Part shown: in pieces, positions 1 through 11,151 of the stretch
Layout: each line of letters starts with the position of its first letter
Numbering within the stretch: position 1 is the first letter of the stretch
Origin: Sarcomyxa edulis
Lineage: Eukaryota > Basidiomycota > Agaricomycetes > Agaricales > Mycenaceae
NCBI GenBank assembly: GCA_009761415.1
Contig: QUOL01000012.1
Coordinates: forward strand, 883,001 to 947,000
DNA: 64,000 bases
Reading direction: 5' to 3'
Notes under the pieces: generated by a model
The model's database searches: none
Told to the model about the DNA's origin: nothing
What the model saw: the letters and a program-made list of their open reading frames with translations, nothing else
Translations under genes and position numbers: made by a program

Positions 1-954
1 AGATGAGATCAGGAAAATCCAGTTTAGAACTGCTTTATTCAAGGAATCTCGAGGATCGTAAGGCTCGGCTGGGCAGATATGAAGTGGATGGGTTCGCCAT
101 GTACGAGGCGTGTATGATTCGGATTGGAGTCTTTGATGGATCTGTGGAGATTGAATATAAATATCAAAGGGCTATAGATTCTGATGAGACTTGCATGCTG
201 AGCTGCCGATTTCACTCCTTCGTCGCTTATGTGCACGAGATCAGTTTTCTGGGAGGAATCGGAAGTGTCAACCATTCAAGTAATCCTACTAGAAGAGACC
301 TAACTCACTTGATACGCAAATAAGGTGCTCGCTATGACAGGGTTCACGAGCTCTGGGGAGTCCTGGATCCAAGTCTCTACCTTTTCGCCGAGAGTCAAGG
401 TATCGGCCGAATCAAGAGCTTGCATTGACATCGATCGGGTGAATGGAAGGTTTCACGGTGATCTTTTCTGAACAATTATCGTATCAAGTCAAGCTGCAGA
501 TCAGCAGAGTATTCACCGAGAAGAAAGTGAGGTGGCAAGCTGCAATGCGTTGTAAAAAATGGCCAGGAGTCGGATCCGAATGGCCAAATTTTGAGTGATA
601 GAGTTCCCGATCCACGTGGGAACCCGATCATTACACCGATCACATAGCATTGGCGTTGAATACGACACCCAAACGACCCCAGTTTGTAAACGGTGGAGGA
701 ACACAAGAAGATAGCGAGACATGGTGGTCCTGAGAAGAGTCCCCGATCTTAGCCATCGCTTAGCGGAAGCTTAACCATCATTCCACGCTAAAAAGTTAGA
801 TGTGATGATGTCATACCAGTGAGCTTGAAAGTATGTCGAGCGCTCAAGTATGGGAGCCCCTTAGGTCCGTAAAAGGTCCGTATGGCATGTTATTACAAAA
901 GTAGTATCAATGATGTACACAGTCCAATGATCTTTGATTTCGATGTCAGTGGCA
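1..954. other. Left-edge stretch with no supported gene
   Basis: Open frames of 70-106 codons exist on both strands, for example plus 3-323 and minus 476-706. None shows a recognisable domain or a convincing chain of exons. The plus frame is already open at the window edge, so it could be the tail of a gene that starts outside. I see no repeat or RNA gene here. Confidence 0.4.
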
Positions 955-1659
955 TCAAGTGCTCGTTTCAGTTCTTTCTTCGAGGGTCTTTCATACGGCG
1001 AAAGTCAGCAATCATAACGCGGAAGGTGGGTAAGAATATCAGACTCACCTCCTTCTTAGGTATACTAGAAGGGGCGTCTTTAGCAGATGCTTGTCCTTCC
1101 AAGACCATCTCCCCATGTTCCTTCAGTCCGGGCTGTACGTTTAGCACATCAGAACGCGAGTACATATCCCAGGAAACATGATAGATTGCACCTGTCCCAG
1201 AAGCTGAACGAGAAACAAGTTTTAGGGTCAATACGATCTTTGAAAGAGTGGGTTACTGACTGTTCCGCGTGTCTTCTGCGTTTGAACGCAGCATCAGGAT
1301 CATGTTACACTGGTAATCAAAGATTATCACGTACTTGTGCGTAGCCTGCAGATAGATTCATCAGCTATCAGCACAAAACCTCACAAGACGTGGAGCACTC
1401 ACCAATGACTTGCTCTTTGAATGGAATCTTCTCTCCTTCAACAGCAAGGCCGTGCTGGTGAAGGTGACTATGCTTTGGGTGCACCTCAGTACCATCTCCA
1501 GGCGAAGTAGATGCTATCAGATCTTTCAGTCATTGGATAAGATAGAGAGAAAGACGTCGATTGATTTCCACCTTGTTGAGGTGCCGTGTCCGATCTCGAG
1601 GGCGTGACGACCTCAGAGGGGAGACGAGCGTGGTGGGTTTGATTTCTAGTAGATTCCAT
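955..1659 (-). CDS. Conserved basidiomycete protein, VIGYAQKTRGTLLG...KEHGE motif, micro-exon gene
   Basis: Seven exons can be assembled: 1572-1659, 1403-1522, 1335-1345, 1261-1275, 1192-1203, 1049-1132 and 955-987. The product is about 121 residues and acidic to polar. It has a His-rich segment (HPKHSHLHQHG) followed by the core KIPFKEQVIGYAQKTRGT, LLGQPGLKEHGE and MVLEGQ. I recognise this core from an uncharacterised family common in mushroom genomes; its function is unknown to me. All internal introns are 57-61 nt with GT donors and AG acceptors, and every junction keeps the frame. The exons of 11, 15 and 12 nt encode the middle of the conserved core, which is why a simple ORF search misses the gene. 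The last exon (ending TLEERTETST) is the least certain; an alternative acceptor would give a different tail ending near 863. Confidence 0.72.
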
Positions 1660-1925
1660 TGCTTGACTTCGATGACTAGTCGTGTTGCAGATGATGAGTA
1701 GATGCGAGTACTTAAGTACTTAAGAGTAAGAGACGAGGAACTTTGCAGCGCTGCGGCTTGGCCTTGACCTACTGTGACGTCATAGACACTCAAAGTGGCA
1801 GCCAGTCCTCGGGCACTACGGGCGTTGATGTTCTCGTGTATTATTCTACACCATCGCGTTTAAATACAGCACAGGTAAGTACATCGAATATACACGAACT
1901 ACATACAAGTCCTACTGACCCAGAA

Positions 1926-3630
1926 TCAACTAGTATGATCGTTGTAGGCCAATGGGGGAGGTTCGTCCACATCTGAATAATCGGATCCAGAGATACGAGA
2001 AGGTACACCTAAGCCAGTACCGTCAGTCGTGAACACATCAGTAGTGAGCCGGACGGGGACAAGTTGTCGAAGTTCATTGAATGGTGATTTGGTTGGATCT
2101 GGGGGATTCATTGATAGAACGATGCAATCCTAGAAAAGGGATAATAGTCTCAGAAGCCGGATTGACTGGGAGGGTACGCAGTGGGAATGGGTCCTTGTGG
2201 ACACACCTTTACGGTCAAACCACTGGCTTTGAAACCTGCGACTTTGACGTCCTCGTTGATGGTAATCTCACCGCGGAAGGAAATCCAATTTGGTCCGTCT
2301 CCCTGTGAAACATTGCAAGCATCAGGAATACCTCGGTAGGAGCACCATTCATTTCTCAGGACAAACCGCAAATTTGAAGGTCCCTTGCCCGATGCAATCT
2401 ACCCGCCATATATCCGTTTTAGTGCCATATATCACAGAGTTCCTAAGAAGGGATAATCAGCCAGTCCTGCTGAGAGATGTCTCAGTGTTCACTATATTCA
2501 CCTGACATCTACCGTGGACTGTCTCATCAACTGGATACGCGTCGGCCTTTTCGTGATATTGGTACCAGGCCCAAATGGCAGGAACGCAGCGAGAGAAAAT
2601 GCAGATGACTCGAATGCTAGGTGAAACGGGATGGGCTGGGAGATGGCGAATATCCGAGAGGCTGGAATGTACAGTTTCGTGATGATATCTTGTCCTCCAG
2701 AGTGTTTGGCGGCCATCGAAGACTGGAAGCATCGCCAGCCTAGTCTATCGACAAGACCGTCTTTTCCTAGAATCATGGGGGAGGGCAGTGGAACAGCTGG
2801 GCGAGTGCGGGGATAATAGATGAAAGGAGTGGACACGGTTCTAAATCAGGAACAGACGATGAGCTTTTAATGAAAGAGAAGAGATTGGTCAGGCATTACA
2901 TGTTTCCCGAGCTCATGCCAAATATACTGGACTTGACTAAAGGGACATTGAATCCAGATCGAATCACCAAAGCGCTGACAGAGTAGTCAATGTCCGCAGT
3001 GAAGCCTGGGACTCCAGCGAGCTGGACGCTGTAAGTGGGTGGGAGAGGCTGTGCAACATGTCAAACGTTAGGTTGGATACTAGGATAGCAGAGCAAGGAT
3101 CGATTGACTAACGTAGTTCTTTCCCTCGATTGCGAAGGTCGAAGGCAGATTCAAACGAAACCGCAATGTAGGTGGACATGTCGAATTGCTCGGATCTTTG
3201 ATCCACAACAGTGCCGTATCCAAACATAACTTCACCGACGTAGTTCCGCCTTCCGCGATTTCCTTCAAGCGAAGTCTACCTTCAATCTAGTGATAAGTTC
3301 GTCGCCGGTGAGCCAGTTGGAGCATAGGTTTGACAGACTCGAACGCACCTTGACTTCGATACTTGTGATACCCTCTGTCTTGTTTACATTGACTGTCCCC
3401 TCAACACAACCCCCATTGCCGTATACCGGCAAAGAGACATTGTCTTCTTGCGCCACTAGTCGAAGACTAACATCCCCGCTTTTGGATTGCTTGACGAACT
3501 CGCCAGATGGACGAGGCCTAAGACGGTCCGAAAGAGCTATACGTTGCTCATGTTGGCCAGGTTCCGCTGAGTAAGACGGAGTGCGGTTAAAGAGAGGCTC
3601 ATTGTACCCAGGGAGGGTCGTTGTCGACAT
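1926..3630 (-). CDS. Alpha-arrestin-like protein (copy A)
   Basis: This multi-exon gene encodes an arrestin-fold protein. The N-terminus has the usual fungal pattern LPGYNEPLF...TPSYSAEP...EQRIAL, then a beta-rich arrestin N domain (SGEFVKQSKSGDVSLRL...LPVYGNGGCVEGTV). Exon 2 carries LRFRLNLPSTFAIEG. Later exons carry YYPRTRPAVPLPSP and an arrestin C-like half ending near PPPLAYNDHTS. Alpha-arrestins act at membranes as adaptors that bring Rsp5/NEDD4-type ubiquitin ligases to transporters; the LPxY near the N-terminus could serve as a WW-domain contact (inference). I chose the start at 3630 rather than 3684 because it aligns with the paralog at 5221-6738 and because a TATA-like sequence lies within the longer frame. 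Inner exon borders around 2112-2150 and 2836-3080 are approximate. Confidence 0.82.
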
Positions 3631-3660
3631 GAGAGGGAGGAAGAAAGAGGTGGGTGGTCT

Positions 3661-3670
3661 AGTATATAAG
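3661..3670 (-). promoter_or_regulatory. TATA-like element upstream of arrestin copy A
   Basis: On the minus strand the sequence reads CTTATATACT, about 30 bases upstream of the ATG at 3630. It would be hard to explain if translation began at the upstream ATG at 3684. Confidence 0.4.
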
Positions 3671-3952
3671 GCGCTGGCCAGCACGGGGAGTGAATCAAAA
3701 GAAGATGAGGGACATGTGCGTGGTGGCCATACGAGGCCTATGTAGCATATGGATGATGTTAGTAGTAATCAACTTCCCATCCATCCTATCAACCCGGTTC
3801 GGAGCTGTCGGCATCGTAAATCACATAATGCATCCACCGAAGACATATATAACTTGCAAGTTCTCTCAACTTTGTGAGTGTCGAGGGTGTCCGGTGAGAA
3901 GAGGTTGACTCGGGCTCGATCTAGGCACGAACATTCATGAGTATATACTAGT

Positions 3953-4488
3953 TTAGTGGGAATGGGATAGTATATATTGCCATCGATAGTGGGATAGTGG
4001 GATTGCGACTCGTCGATAGTGGGATAGTGGTATCGTTGGCAAAAACTCGAAATGTCCCTTTCGGGAAATGTGCCTCAAATTGTTGCAGATTTAGCTCCGA
4101 AGTTCTATTTTAGGCAATTATCCTCAATTTTCCAAGTTCCCTCAGGCGCACGAAGAGGACCGACCATTCATGGATCCTCCCCTCCCTCGCTACGCTCGGG
4201 GGGTCCCCCGAACCGTATCCATTCAGGTCGGCACACTAAAGCCTCGTTCGTGCATTCTAAAGATATGGTTAGCCCGACAGACTCGAGTTTCTTCACTTTC
4301 AGGCCCAAAATGACTTAGAAATATTATTCTGAGTCTTTGCGATATTTTTAGAAAGCCTTGGCACAAAAGCTCGACACAATCCCACTATCCCTCTATCCCA
4401 CTAACAGAAGCTCACAGACCGTGATCAGACCTGATTCTATCCACTATCCGACTATTCACGGAAGCTGGCAGCATCCCATTCCCACTAA
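3953..4488. mobile_element. Small non-autonomous inverted-repeat element (MITE-like)
   Basis: A perfect 16-bp terminal inverted repeat, TTAGTGGGAATGGGAT, lies at 3953-3968 and inverted at 4473-4488. A second nested inverted repeat of 15 bp, GGGATAGTGGGATTG, lies at 3991-4005 and inverted at 4377-4391. The left arm also holds a direct repeat of GATAGTGGGATAGTGG (3985-4000 and 4014-4029). The interior has no transposase and no credible gene. Size (536 bp) and structure suit a MITE, but I found no clear target-site duplication, so the exact ends and superfamily are open. Confidence 0.6.
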
Positions 4489-5220
4489 TCTCGTTGTCAC
4501 CCAACATTCATCGCAACCTCAGGCTGCCTCTCGAGAAACGCGTCGGTCATCATGTTGACCACACAGCTCTTCCTCGTTCTCCTTCACCCGGGTGATCGCA
4601 TCTTGGAGCGTCGAGACTAGCTTGAAACTTGGAATGGCGTCTTCAATACAATGCGCCATGATCAATATCATGAGGCTACAGCTACTGCGGCTATACATCG
4701 ATGTCGATATCTTCTTAAAGTCCTATTCTCAGGCCAGTATCCTCGGTGTTGCATTCTCTCAGCTCTCCGGCGTGTCAAGTACCCGAGGTGGGTCTTTTCA
4801 GGTGAGACAGTCTGTGATGAAGATACTGAATTAGACCGAGGGCCACAGGCACGAAGGGCCATTTTCGGTGATATAACGATCATGTGATCTGCTTCGCGTC
4901 GACGCGTCATCTAGCCATGCTTGGACCAAAGAACTGCTCCCACGTACCTCATGATCTAGAGACATTCAATCACACAGTATCGCATGTCTGAATGGTAGCG
5001 ATTCCCAAAGTGGCGCGATTGAATAGTACTTACGCGCCGGGTCAGGAGTTCTGATAGAAGGTCCCGAACGCTTGACACTTACGGTGGAAAAAGGCTCCTT
5101 CCATTTCACGAGTAGACCACACCATGCAGTGTGCTAACGGCTCCGATAAGAGTCAAGGCTCTATATATGTACATCGTGCTATATATACAACAAGTGGATG
5201 GAAACGAAAGTCCTGGTTAT
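4489..5220. other. Intergenic stretch between element and arrestin copy B
   Basis: Several overlapping frames of about 80 codons (around 4592-4910) show no family features and no intron chain. The stretch includes the 3' flank of the minus-strand arrestin gene ending at 5221. Nothing else is supported. Confidence 0.4.
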
Positions 5221-6738
5221 TCAATCGCTATTGCTACCATCTCGTCCATATGCATCGTCTACCCAAGTATCAGTCACAAGCCTAATCGGATGCGCATTCT
5301 GTAGTTCCAGAAAAGGTGACGTTTGGGGCATAGGAGGTGATAAGGCCAAAACAATAGAGTCCTGATTGACAGGTTGAATTTCATGTCATCACAGATAATG
5401 AGGAACAGATAGTCAATAGACGTACTTTGACGGTGACGGTTCCAGCATTGAACCCTCCAGTGGAAGCATCGCTATCACAGAGGACGTGTCCTTCCCAATT
5501 GATATGCTCCTTGAAATCGTGGCAAACCTGTAACGAGCTCACACTCGCGCCTATATCGGAGTCCGGTGGAGAAATCTGCCCTTCGCCAAGGACCACACTT
5601 CTACACGCTCTTTCTCCGCGCACTTCAGCAGAGATCTGGCGTAGTATGTATACACGAATTGTTGGGCTGGGCGGCGGGCGGCTGCGGGCTTGCGTGCTTA
5701 CATTGGAGGAATGGGCGGAGACGCATTCGAGGGCAGTGGGGGAGAAAAATTCGCGCAGCGAAGAAGCAGGGCCGGTGAGTTGGATATGGAAAGGAATGGT
5801 ATCAGACAGTGCAAATATTTGTACAGAAGGAATGAAAAGCTAAATGATAGTGGATTTCGAAAATTAGGAAAGCCATGGTACAAGATGAAATTCTGACGTA
5901 CGTGACAATCTATGGATTCAAAGATGGATCCGGGGCGCACTTCTATTTTTGAGAGGCTTTGTATCCACTCCTCTGGCATGGTTTTGATGGCAGATAGTAG
6001 ACGTGGATAGGGTAGAATTGGACGAGTCGGTCGGGTACGAGGAGAATAATTTACAGGGACACTGAGACTGAGGAATGTCATAAGCAGATGATCGTGCGTT
6101 GGACGATTCACCGGGCACTTGCCTTTTGGTGCGCTTCCACATTGGTCGCGATTTAGTTATTAGAAATAGGATCGTATAGTGCGAATGGACAAAGAGACAG
6201 GGAGCCTCGGGAAACGTGACGCTGTATGAGGGTGGTAATGGACGAAACTGACCACCGTCGTTGTATGTCTCGGGCAGAACGTAATGGAAGGGGAGAACCA
6301 AAGGGCAGTCTGACGAGTCTTCGTTTGTCCAGAGTGAGCAGCCTTCGTTGACAAGATATGTTGTCTTAGCGCCACCGTCAGATACGGTGGTGTCCAGTCG
6401 ACCGAGGATCTACACGCGAAATGGGTGGGCACATGTGAACAATCACTTCAAGAGATAATACGACGCACCTTCAACGAGACTGCAACAATTTCTGAACACT
6501 TTTCGAGCTGTAGTTCTCCACTAACGATACCATTTCGACGGTACGTTGGAATTGCCGCACCGTCGACCTGATTTTTCAGGATGAGCGTAACATGGTGGAA
6601 GTTCTTGACGAAGGTGCCAGTAGGCTGAGGAACATGAGGACGTGGAGTGTGCTGAATGCGCTGCTCATCGGGCAAAGGCTCTGATGAGTATGTCGGAGCA
6701 GGTTCAGACGGAGTATACACTGGGAGACAACTAGACAT
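5221..6738 (-). CDS. Alpha-arrestin-like protein (copy B)
   Basis: This is a paralog of the gene at 1926-3630 with the same exon plan. Exon 1 begins MSSCLPVYTPSEPAPTYSSEP and contains EQRIQ...PTGTFVKN, matching copy A block for block. Exon 2 has LPFHYVLPETYNDGGQF and PPSYSVTFPEAP. A later exon has VNYSPRTRPTRPILPYP, matching YYPRTRPAVPLPSP of copy A. The final exon ends near VDDAYGRDGSNSD. The products are related along their length but clearly diverged. Like other alpha-arrestins it probably works as a cytosolic ubiquitin-ligase adaptor; the LPVY near the N-terminus parallels LPGY in copy A. Copy B ends in a short acidic tail and lacks the proline-rich end of copy A. Exon borders between 5350 and 5850 are approximate. 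Confidence 0.82.
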
Positions 6739-7231
6739 GCATGAAGTAGGGGATCAAACGCGACGAATGGCTTTCCTCTGGTCCTTCTTTTTGAGTGTGC
6801 TGACTCAAAACCCTTTCGCATCTACGAATTGGAAATGAAAACAGACGTCAGATTAGATCGTCGAGCTCGGATGCGTGAAAGAGAAATGGGACAACACGGA
6901 ATGGAGTCAGCGTCCGAGTCAGGGGCTGTGTCGGTCATGCGCGGTAATCCAACGGAGGCAACTGGTCACAAATGTCGGAAATTGACACCGAATGTCCGAA
7001 AACATATCCAAGAGCGTTCAGGATCGTAATTGATTTGTTTCGAACAAGACCCGAGTGGTTTACGCGGAAAACACTATGACAATTGACGTCGAAGTAAAAG
7101 TTCAGGTTTAAGATAGGTATAAGTACTAAAGAATGTCAATTGATCAGATACAAAATATAACTGTCGAATACGAAGTGTCAATAAATGGCCTCATGATAGT
7201 AAACGGAGGACGGATGTGCGCACTTCTCTTA
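6739..7231. other. Intergenic, promoter side of arrestin copy B
   Basis: A 66-codon plus-strand frame at 6829-7029 (Arg/Glu-rich) has no recognisable features and sits where the minus-strand arrestin promoter should be. I see no repeats or RNA genes. Confidence 0.4.
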
Positions 7232-8263
7232 TTACCGCGACAACCTGGACCGAGGTCTTTCCAATGTGGATAGTGTTTCTTCCAGTCTCCTAGCCCGTTC
7301 CGCATCCAGAATTTCCTCCCATTCCTCGTCATGACTGGCATAACTCTTTGGCCTCTCAGGCCGTTCCGAGTCGCTCATCTGGCTAACTTGGCTATGCACA
7401 GATGCCGGTCGTTGCGCTCTTAAACTATCCCTGAGGAACCCAGCCAGTAACAATCTACTTCCTCGAGTATTGCCGTACGCCGGAGGCGGCGCTGCGGCTA
7501 TTAGGTGATCCTCCACATCACCCGTGCCCACACCCGATTCTGACAGTGCAGCAGCGTATGTTGGTAGTGGAGGTCGATTCCATGGAGAAAATGCAAGGGA
7601 TACGTCCATGGGCTGGCGCATGCGGGAACTGGGAAGAATCTCGCCTGGATGAAGGTACGCGTACCGCTCCGCACGTAGACAGAAAAGTCTACGTTCAAGG
7701 AATATCAACTGGCCCAGCACAGCAATGGCGAACACGACGTGAACAAAGATAGCAGATGAACCTGACATGGATGAGTTCGAGTTGGATTTGTGGTTCAAGT
7801 GTTGGATGGCTAAAACCCAGCCTACGATAGTACCGGCGACAAGTAAAGACTGACATGCGAACGCGATGAGGGTGGTGAGATGCAGACCACCGTACGAAGT
7901 CTGGTTGGTTTTCAGGAACCGGAGGAGTCCTTTATTTTTAGTGATAGAACGAGTGCAAGAGTCATCTTGAGGAGAAGATGTTGGAGGCGGTGTAATTTGG
8001 ATAGTGGGTGGAGATGGGGTCGAGGTAGGACTACCTGTACTGTGAGCAGGAATATCAGGTATTTCTACGTCTGCGGGGTGTCTCGCAGGTAATGGCGTAA
8101 CACTTCCACCGACACCATTACTCCCTCCTTCAGCCTGGACATGTACACCTTCCTGGAAGCCAATCTCTCCTCGTTTGGAGGGCAGTGGACCTGCCTCTGC
8201 ACGCGGTTCCTCCGGGAGAGTCGATGAACTCGAAGGGTTCGACGTCGAAGCGGTCGACGCCAT
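7232..8263 (-). CDS. Two-pass membrane protein with PPxY motif, function unknown
   Basis: This is an unusual intronless gene of about 343 codons. The N-terminal third is low-complexity Ser/Pro/Thr. It is followed by two hydrophobic segments, roughly residues 130-155 (LIAFACQSLLVAGTIVGW) and 172-190 (FVHVVFAIAVLGQLIF). The C-terminal half is probably cytosolic and has PPLPTY, APPPAYGN (a PPxY motif, the classic ligand of WW domains in Rsp5/NEDD4 ligases) and an acidic EEWEEIL helix near the end. I do not recognise a named family, but similar two-TM proteins occur across basidiomycetes. Two ATGs are possible (8281 and 8263). I prefer 8263, where MASTASTS starts a typical Ser-rich tail. Topology and ligase recruitment are inference. 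Confidence 0.75.
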   Translation of the reverse strand: MASTASTSNPSSSSTLPEEPRAEAGPLPSKRGEIGFQEGVHVQAEGGSNGVGGSVTPLPARHPADVEIPDIPAHSTGSPTSTPSPPTIQITPPPTSSPQDDSCTRSITKNKGLLRFLKTNQTSYGGLHLTTLIAFACQSLLVAGTIVGWVLAIQHLNHKSNSNSSMSGSSAIFVHVVFAIAVLGQLIFLERRLFCLRAERYAYLHPGEILPSSRMRQPMDVSLAFSPWNRPPLPTYAAALSESGVGTGDVEDHLIAAAPPPAYGNTRGSRLLLAGFLRDSLRAQRPASVHSQVSQMSDSERPERPKSYASHDEEWEEILDAERARRLEETLSTLERPRSRLSR

Positions 8264-8873
8264 TGGGAAGGATAGGAACAAGTCAAAAAAATGGAAGGCT
8301 TGCGCCGGGCAAGAGATCCTTAGAACCCAGGCTCAATAAAGATAAGAGAAAGAGAGAAAGGACTGTCAAACACCGGCCCTGGTTGCATCAATCAGTGGCG
8401 GACGAACAACAGAGTGCGTTGCCATCCACAATCCGTGCGAACTTCAACTTCAACTTGCAAATCGCACTTCAAGCTCATCAGATCAGATCACGACTTCCAT
8501 TGCTCTAACGGTGGCTTTGTAGAAGGGCCTTATGTATTTCTGCTCAAGCATCTTCGACGTTTATTCGATTCGAGTCTGCTGTCTAACACCAACCAACCGG
8601 CACGGATCCTGGTCTCCGTGGACAAAGCGGGGATAACGCGATAACGAGCCTTCCGGTGAAAGCGAACATGATCGTCAACGCTACGGACAGGCTACGGACC
8701 AGAAACACTTCACGAATATCAACGTGATGGTTTGAAGAATTGAGTTCATGATGTGCAAAGTCCAAGGCGGTATGGCAATGATACAGGTATACTTGAAGTA
8801 CATAACAGCAATCCCTAGGTACAGACGAATGAGTTGCGGTAATTTAGAACGATCCACGACATTGCTCACCAGT
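8264..8873. other. Intergenic stretch
   Basis: This lies between the start of the two-pass membrane protein and the 3' end of the dynactin gene, both on the minus strand. The overlapping frames (for example plus 8185-8508) are low-quality and partly antisense to the membrane protein. No feature is supported. Confidence 0.4.
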
Positions 8874-10836
8874 CTAAAAGTCAAACTCAAGCTTTGGCTC
8901 TTCCTTGGGGATGATAGGACCCAGATCGACCACGGTGTAGAACGCGAACGTCTTGACTTCCGCGGGTTTAGCTGCGACTGCCTTCGAGGGGACAGTACTA
9001 CCCGCTTCGTTTCCTTCAGACGGGGTCGGATCGTCTGAACGGTATGTGTACGACACAAGCATATTGAACTGCGTGTACAAATGAATAAACGGACAAATAA
9101 TTGCAAGAACATCGGCCTGACCTTGACATTTCCGCGGGCTTCCTTCCCGATGACAACCTCTCCGCCAATAACAGTCACATTAGCCCTCTTCTCCAGTACG
9201 CCGACGGTCTTGGGTCTCGATCTCCCTTCCTTCTCTTTTCTAAGTCCAAGGTCATCATCATCAAGCCCAAACATGTCCTCGTCGTCCTCGTACTCCCATG
9301 CCTCCGCAAATGCAGCAACGGGAAACGTAGACGTAGGAAGGGATACAGCAAACGGTGGCCTCCTGGCTTTCTCTGGAGCACTCCCATCAGATGTTGGAAG
9401 GGGTGCAGAGACGTGCATTCTTTGTCCTGATAGTCGGACCTGAATTGGATCGTACAGTGGATTCGTTAACGCAAGGTGGAATGGATACGTCTTTCCCGCA
9501 TGCAGGCCATTGGAAGCACCAGAGGTTTTGTCGTCATCGACAGGAGCAGAGGTTGACTTTCCCAACGTGCGCTTAGCATCGGCAGGTACAGTTGCCAATG
9601 GTTGAGCATGTGGAAGGATGACCCTGATGGCTGGAAGATAGTTGGCCGCTACGAGTTTGATCTTGTACCGAACGGACTGGGCTTTCTGTTCTGGTTTGAT
9701 CAGGATATGTGTACATGCAGGACATCGTTTCGACCTCTTTGAATGAAGTGGGATGCGAAGAGGTTTCAGGTCTCTGGGAGGTAGGTTGAGATGTATACGT
9801 AGGCGATGATTGAATCACCGGTCAGGGAATTTAGATGACTCACTTGGTCTCCATAGACATCGCCCAACTGTTCACCCATCTCTGCTCTAGATTAGCCACT
9901 TCTCCCACATTTTCAAGATGTCTCATGAATTCAACGTCTGCATCTCCACCACCAGTACCCAAGCCACTAGACGCACCGATCTCTAGTCTGCTTTTATATT
10001 CTGGCATCTCATCTTTGTTGACCGACCTGTCCTTCCCTCGAGTGCTTCGTGCAAGGGGGTTATACTTGCCGACCCCTGGTATATCTCGCGCAAGAGCTGC
10101 GGAGGCGGCGGCTGTGATGGAATTGGTATGGAAGTGATGTAAGGCGCTGCTGTGAATCGCTGAGGAAGTAGAAGAGGAAAGTGATGATGCACGTATAAAG
10201 GGTTCAAAATGGTCTTTCAGACGATCAAACTCCAACGAATCTGGGGCGGAATCTTCGAACTTTTGCAGTTGGGCTGTTTTGTGAATCAGTGTATTCCATT
10301 CTGGGACGTTCAAACGTTCAAGTCTCAAGACTGATGCTCACCTGCTAGTCCAGTAGGCTTTTCGAATGTTATCCCAACCTCAGCCGAGTCCCACCTGCAA
10401 TGGTTGCAGTAGAGGAAGAACGGAGGTTCTCCAATAGCGCTAATCGAGATAGGTGATCTCCCGTCGCTCAATTCAGGAGGGTCTGATGGTACTACCGAGA
10501 GTGTGTTTCGACAATTTGGACACATAAAGCAATTCCGAGCGCATCTGAAATTATGTGTGCTAAACGATAGATTTGAAGTCAACGACGCGTCAATGCCACA
10601 TACCTGTTCTTTTCAGCTCGTACACTAGCACTTGGGACCTCGAATAGACAGTTTGGACAATAATAGCCGCTGACTTCGACGGAAACACATCTGTTACATC
10701 GTACTGCATCGCATTCTTCGCAAAAGAACAGTTCGTGAAGGGGATGGAAGTTGTATGAAGATGAAGGAAGATGAGGAGGTGGTGGGATGGAAGTTGTGGA
10801 TAGGCATGGGCAATGATATTGCACACTTGGAGCCAT
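8874..10836 (-). CDS. Dynactin subunit p62 / DCTN4
   Basis: This encodes the dynactin pointed-end subunit p62, part of the complex that links dynein to cargo and to Arp1. Five exons are visible. The N-terminus is rich in paired cysteines: YHCPC, FFCEECDAVRCNRC, GYYCPNC, then CFMCPNCRNTL, forming the family's zinc-binding region (about residues 8-110). CNHCRWDSAEVGITFEKPTGLA follows, which is strongly diagnostic. The middle exon gives the helical part (LQKFEDSAPDSLEFDRLKDHF), the next RDLKPLRIPLHSKRSKRCPAC with another CxxC pair, and the last exon a beta-rich C-terminus ending IIPKEEPKLEFDF. The open frame that runs from 9598 down to 8681 reads through the last intron (donor after GNVK) and is not the protein. 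The exact 3' splice at about 9080 is inferred. Confidence 0.9.
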
Positions 10837-11151
10837 CGGAGAGAGAAAGATAGTATCGACTCTCGAGAACAGACAGCAGGCGCGAGGATTTCCAGGGCGG
10901 GTTTGTTCTGAAGGGCGTCGCTGGGTCGATCAAACAGCCGACTAAATTCGGACATTCAAGTTCAGGGACGTCCTTTTAATCAGTTCCTTCGTTAAGGCCC
11001 TCATAAATTCTTGGAACTCGTATGAGAGAAGCTAGTTGAGGACACGTGGGTTCTACACTTTCAACGTACATAATTGATACAGGTAGATGTATGAGTGATA
11101 ACAAGATAGTAACGTAAAATGTCCGTCGGTCAACCGTCGGTGAGACTATCG
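10837..11151. other. Intergenic, dynactin promoter side
   Basis: A 315-base gap lies between two minus-strand genes. The short frame at 10976-11170 has no features. No distinct promoter element was recognised. Confidence 0.4.

Noticed and set aside
1530..1793. 87-codon minus frame
   Set aside because: It reads in a different frame over exon 1 and intron 1 of the micro-exon gene and has no family features.
5427..5843. 138-codon plus-strand frame
   Set aside because: It is antisense to exons of arrestin copy B, which align with copy A.
9081..9443. Plus-strand frames of 109-120 codons
   Set aside because: They are antisense to the C-terminal exons of dynactin p62.
8681..9598. 305-codon minus frame as a separate gene
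   Set aside because: Its first part is a dynactin p62 exon; the rest reads through an intron and past the true stop at 8874.
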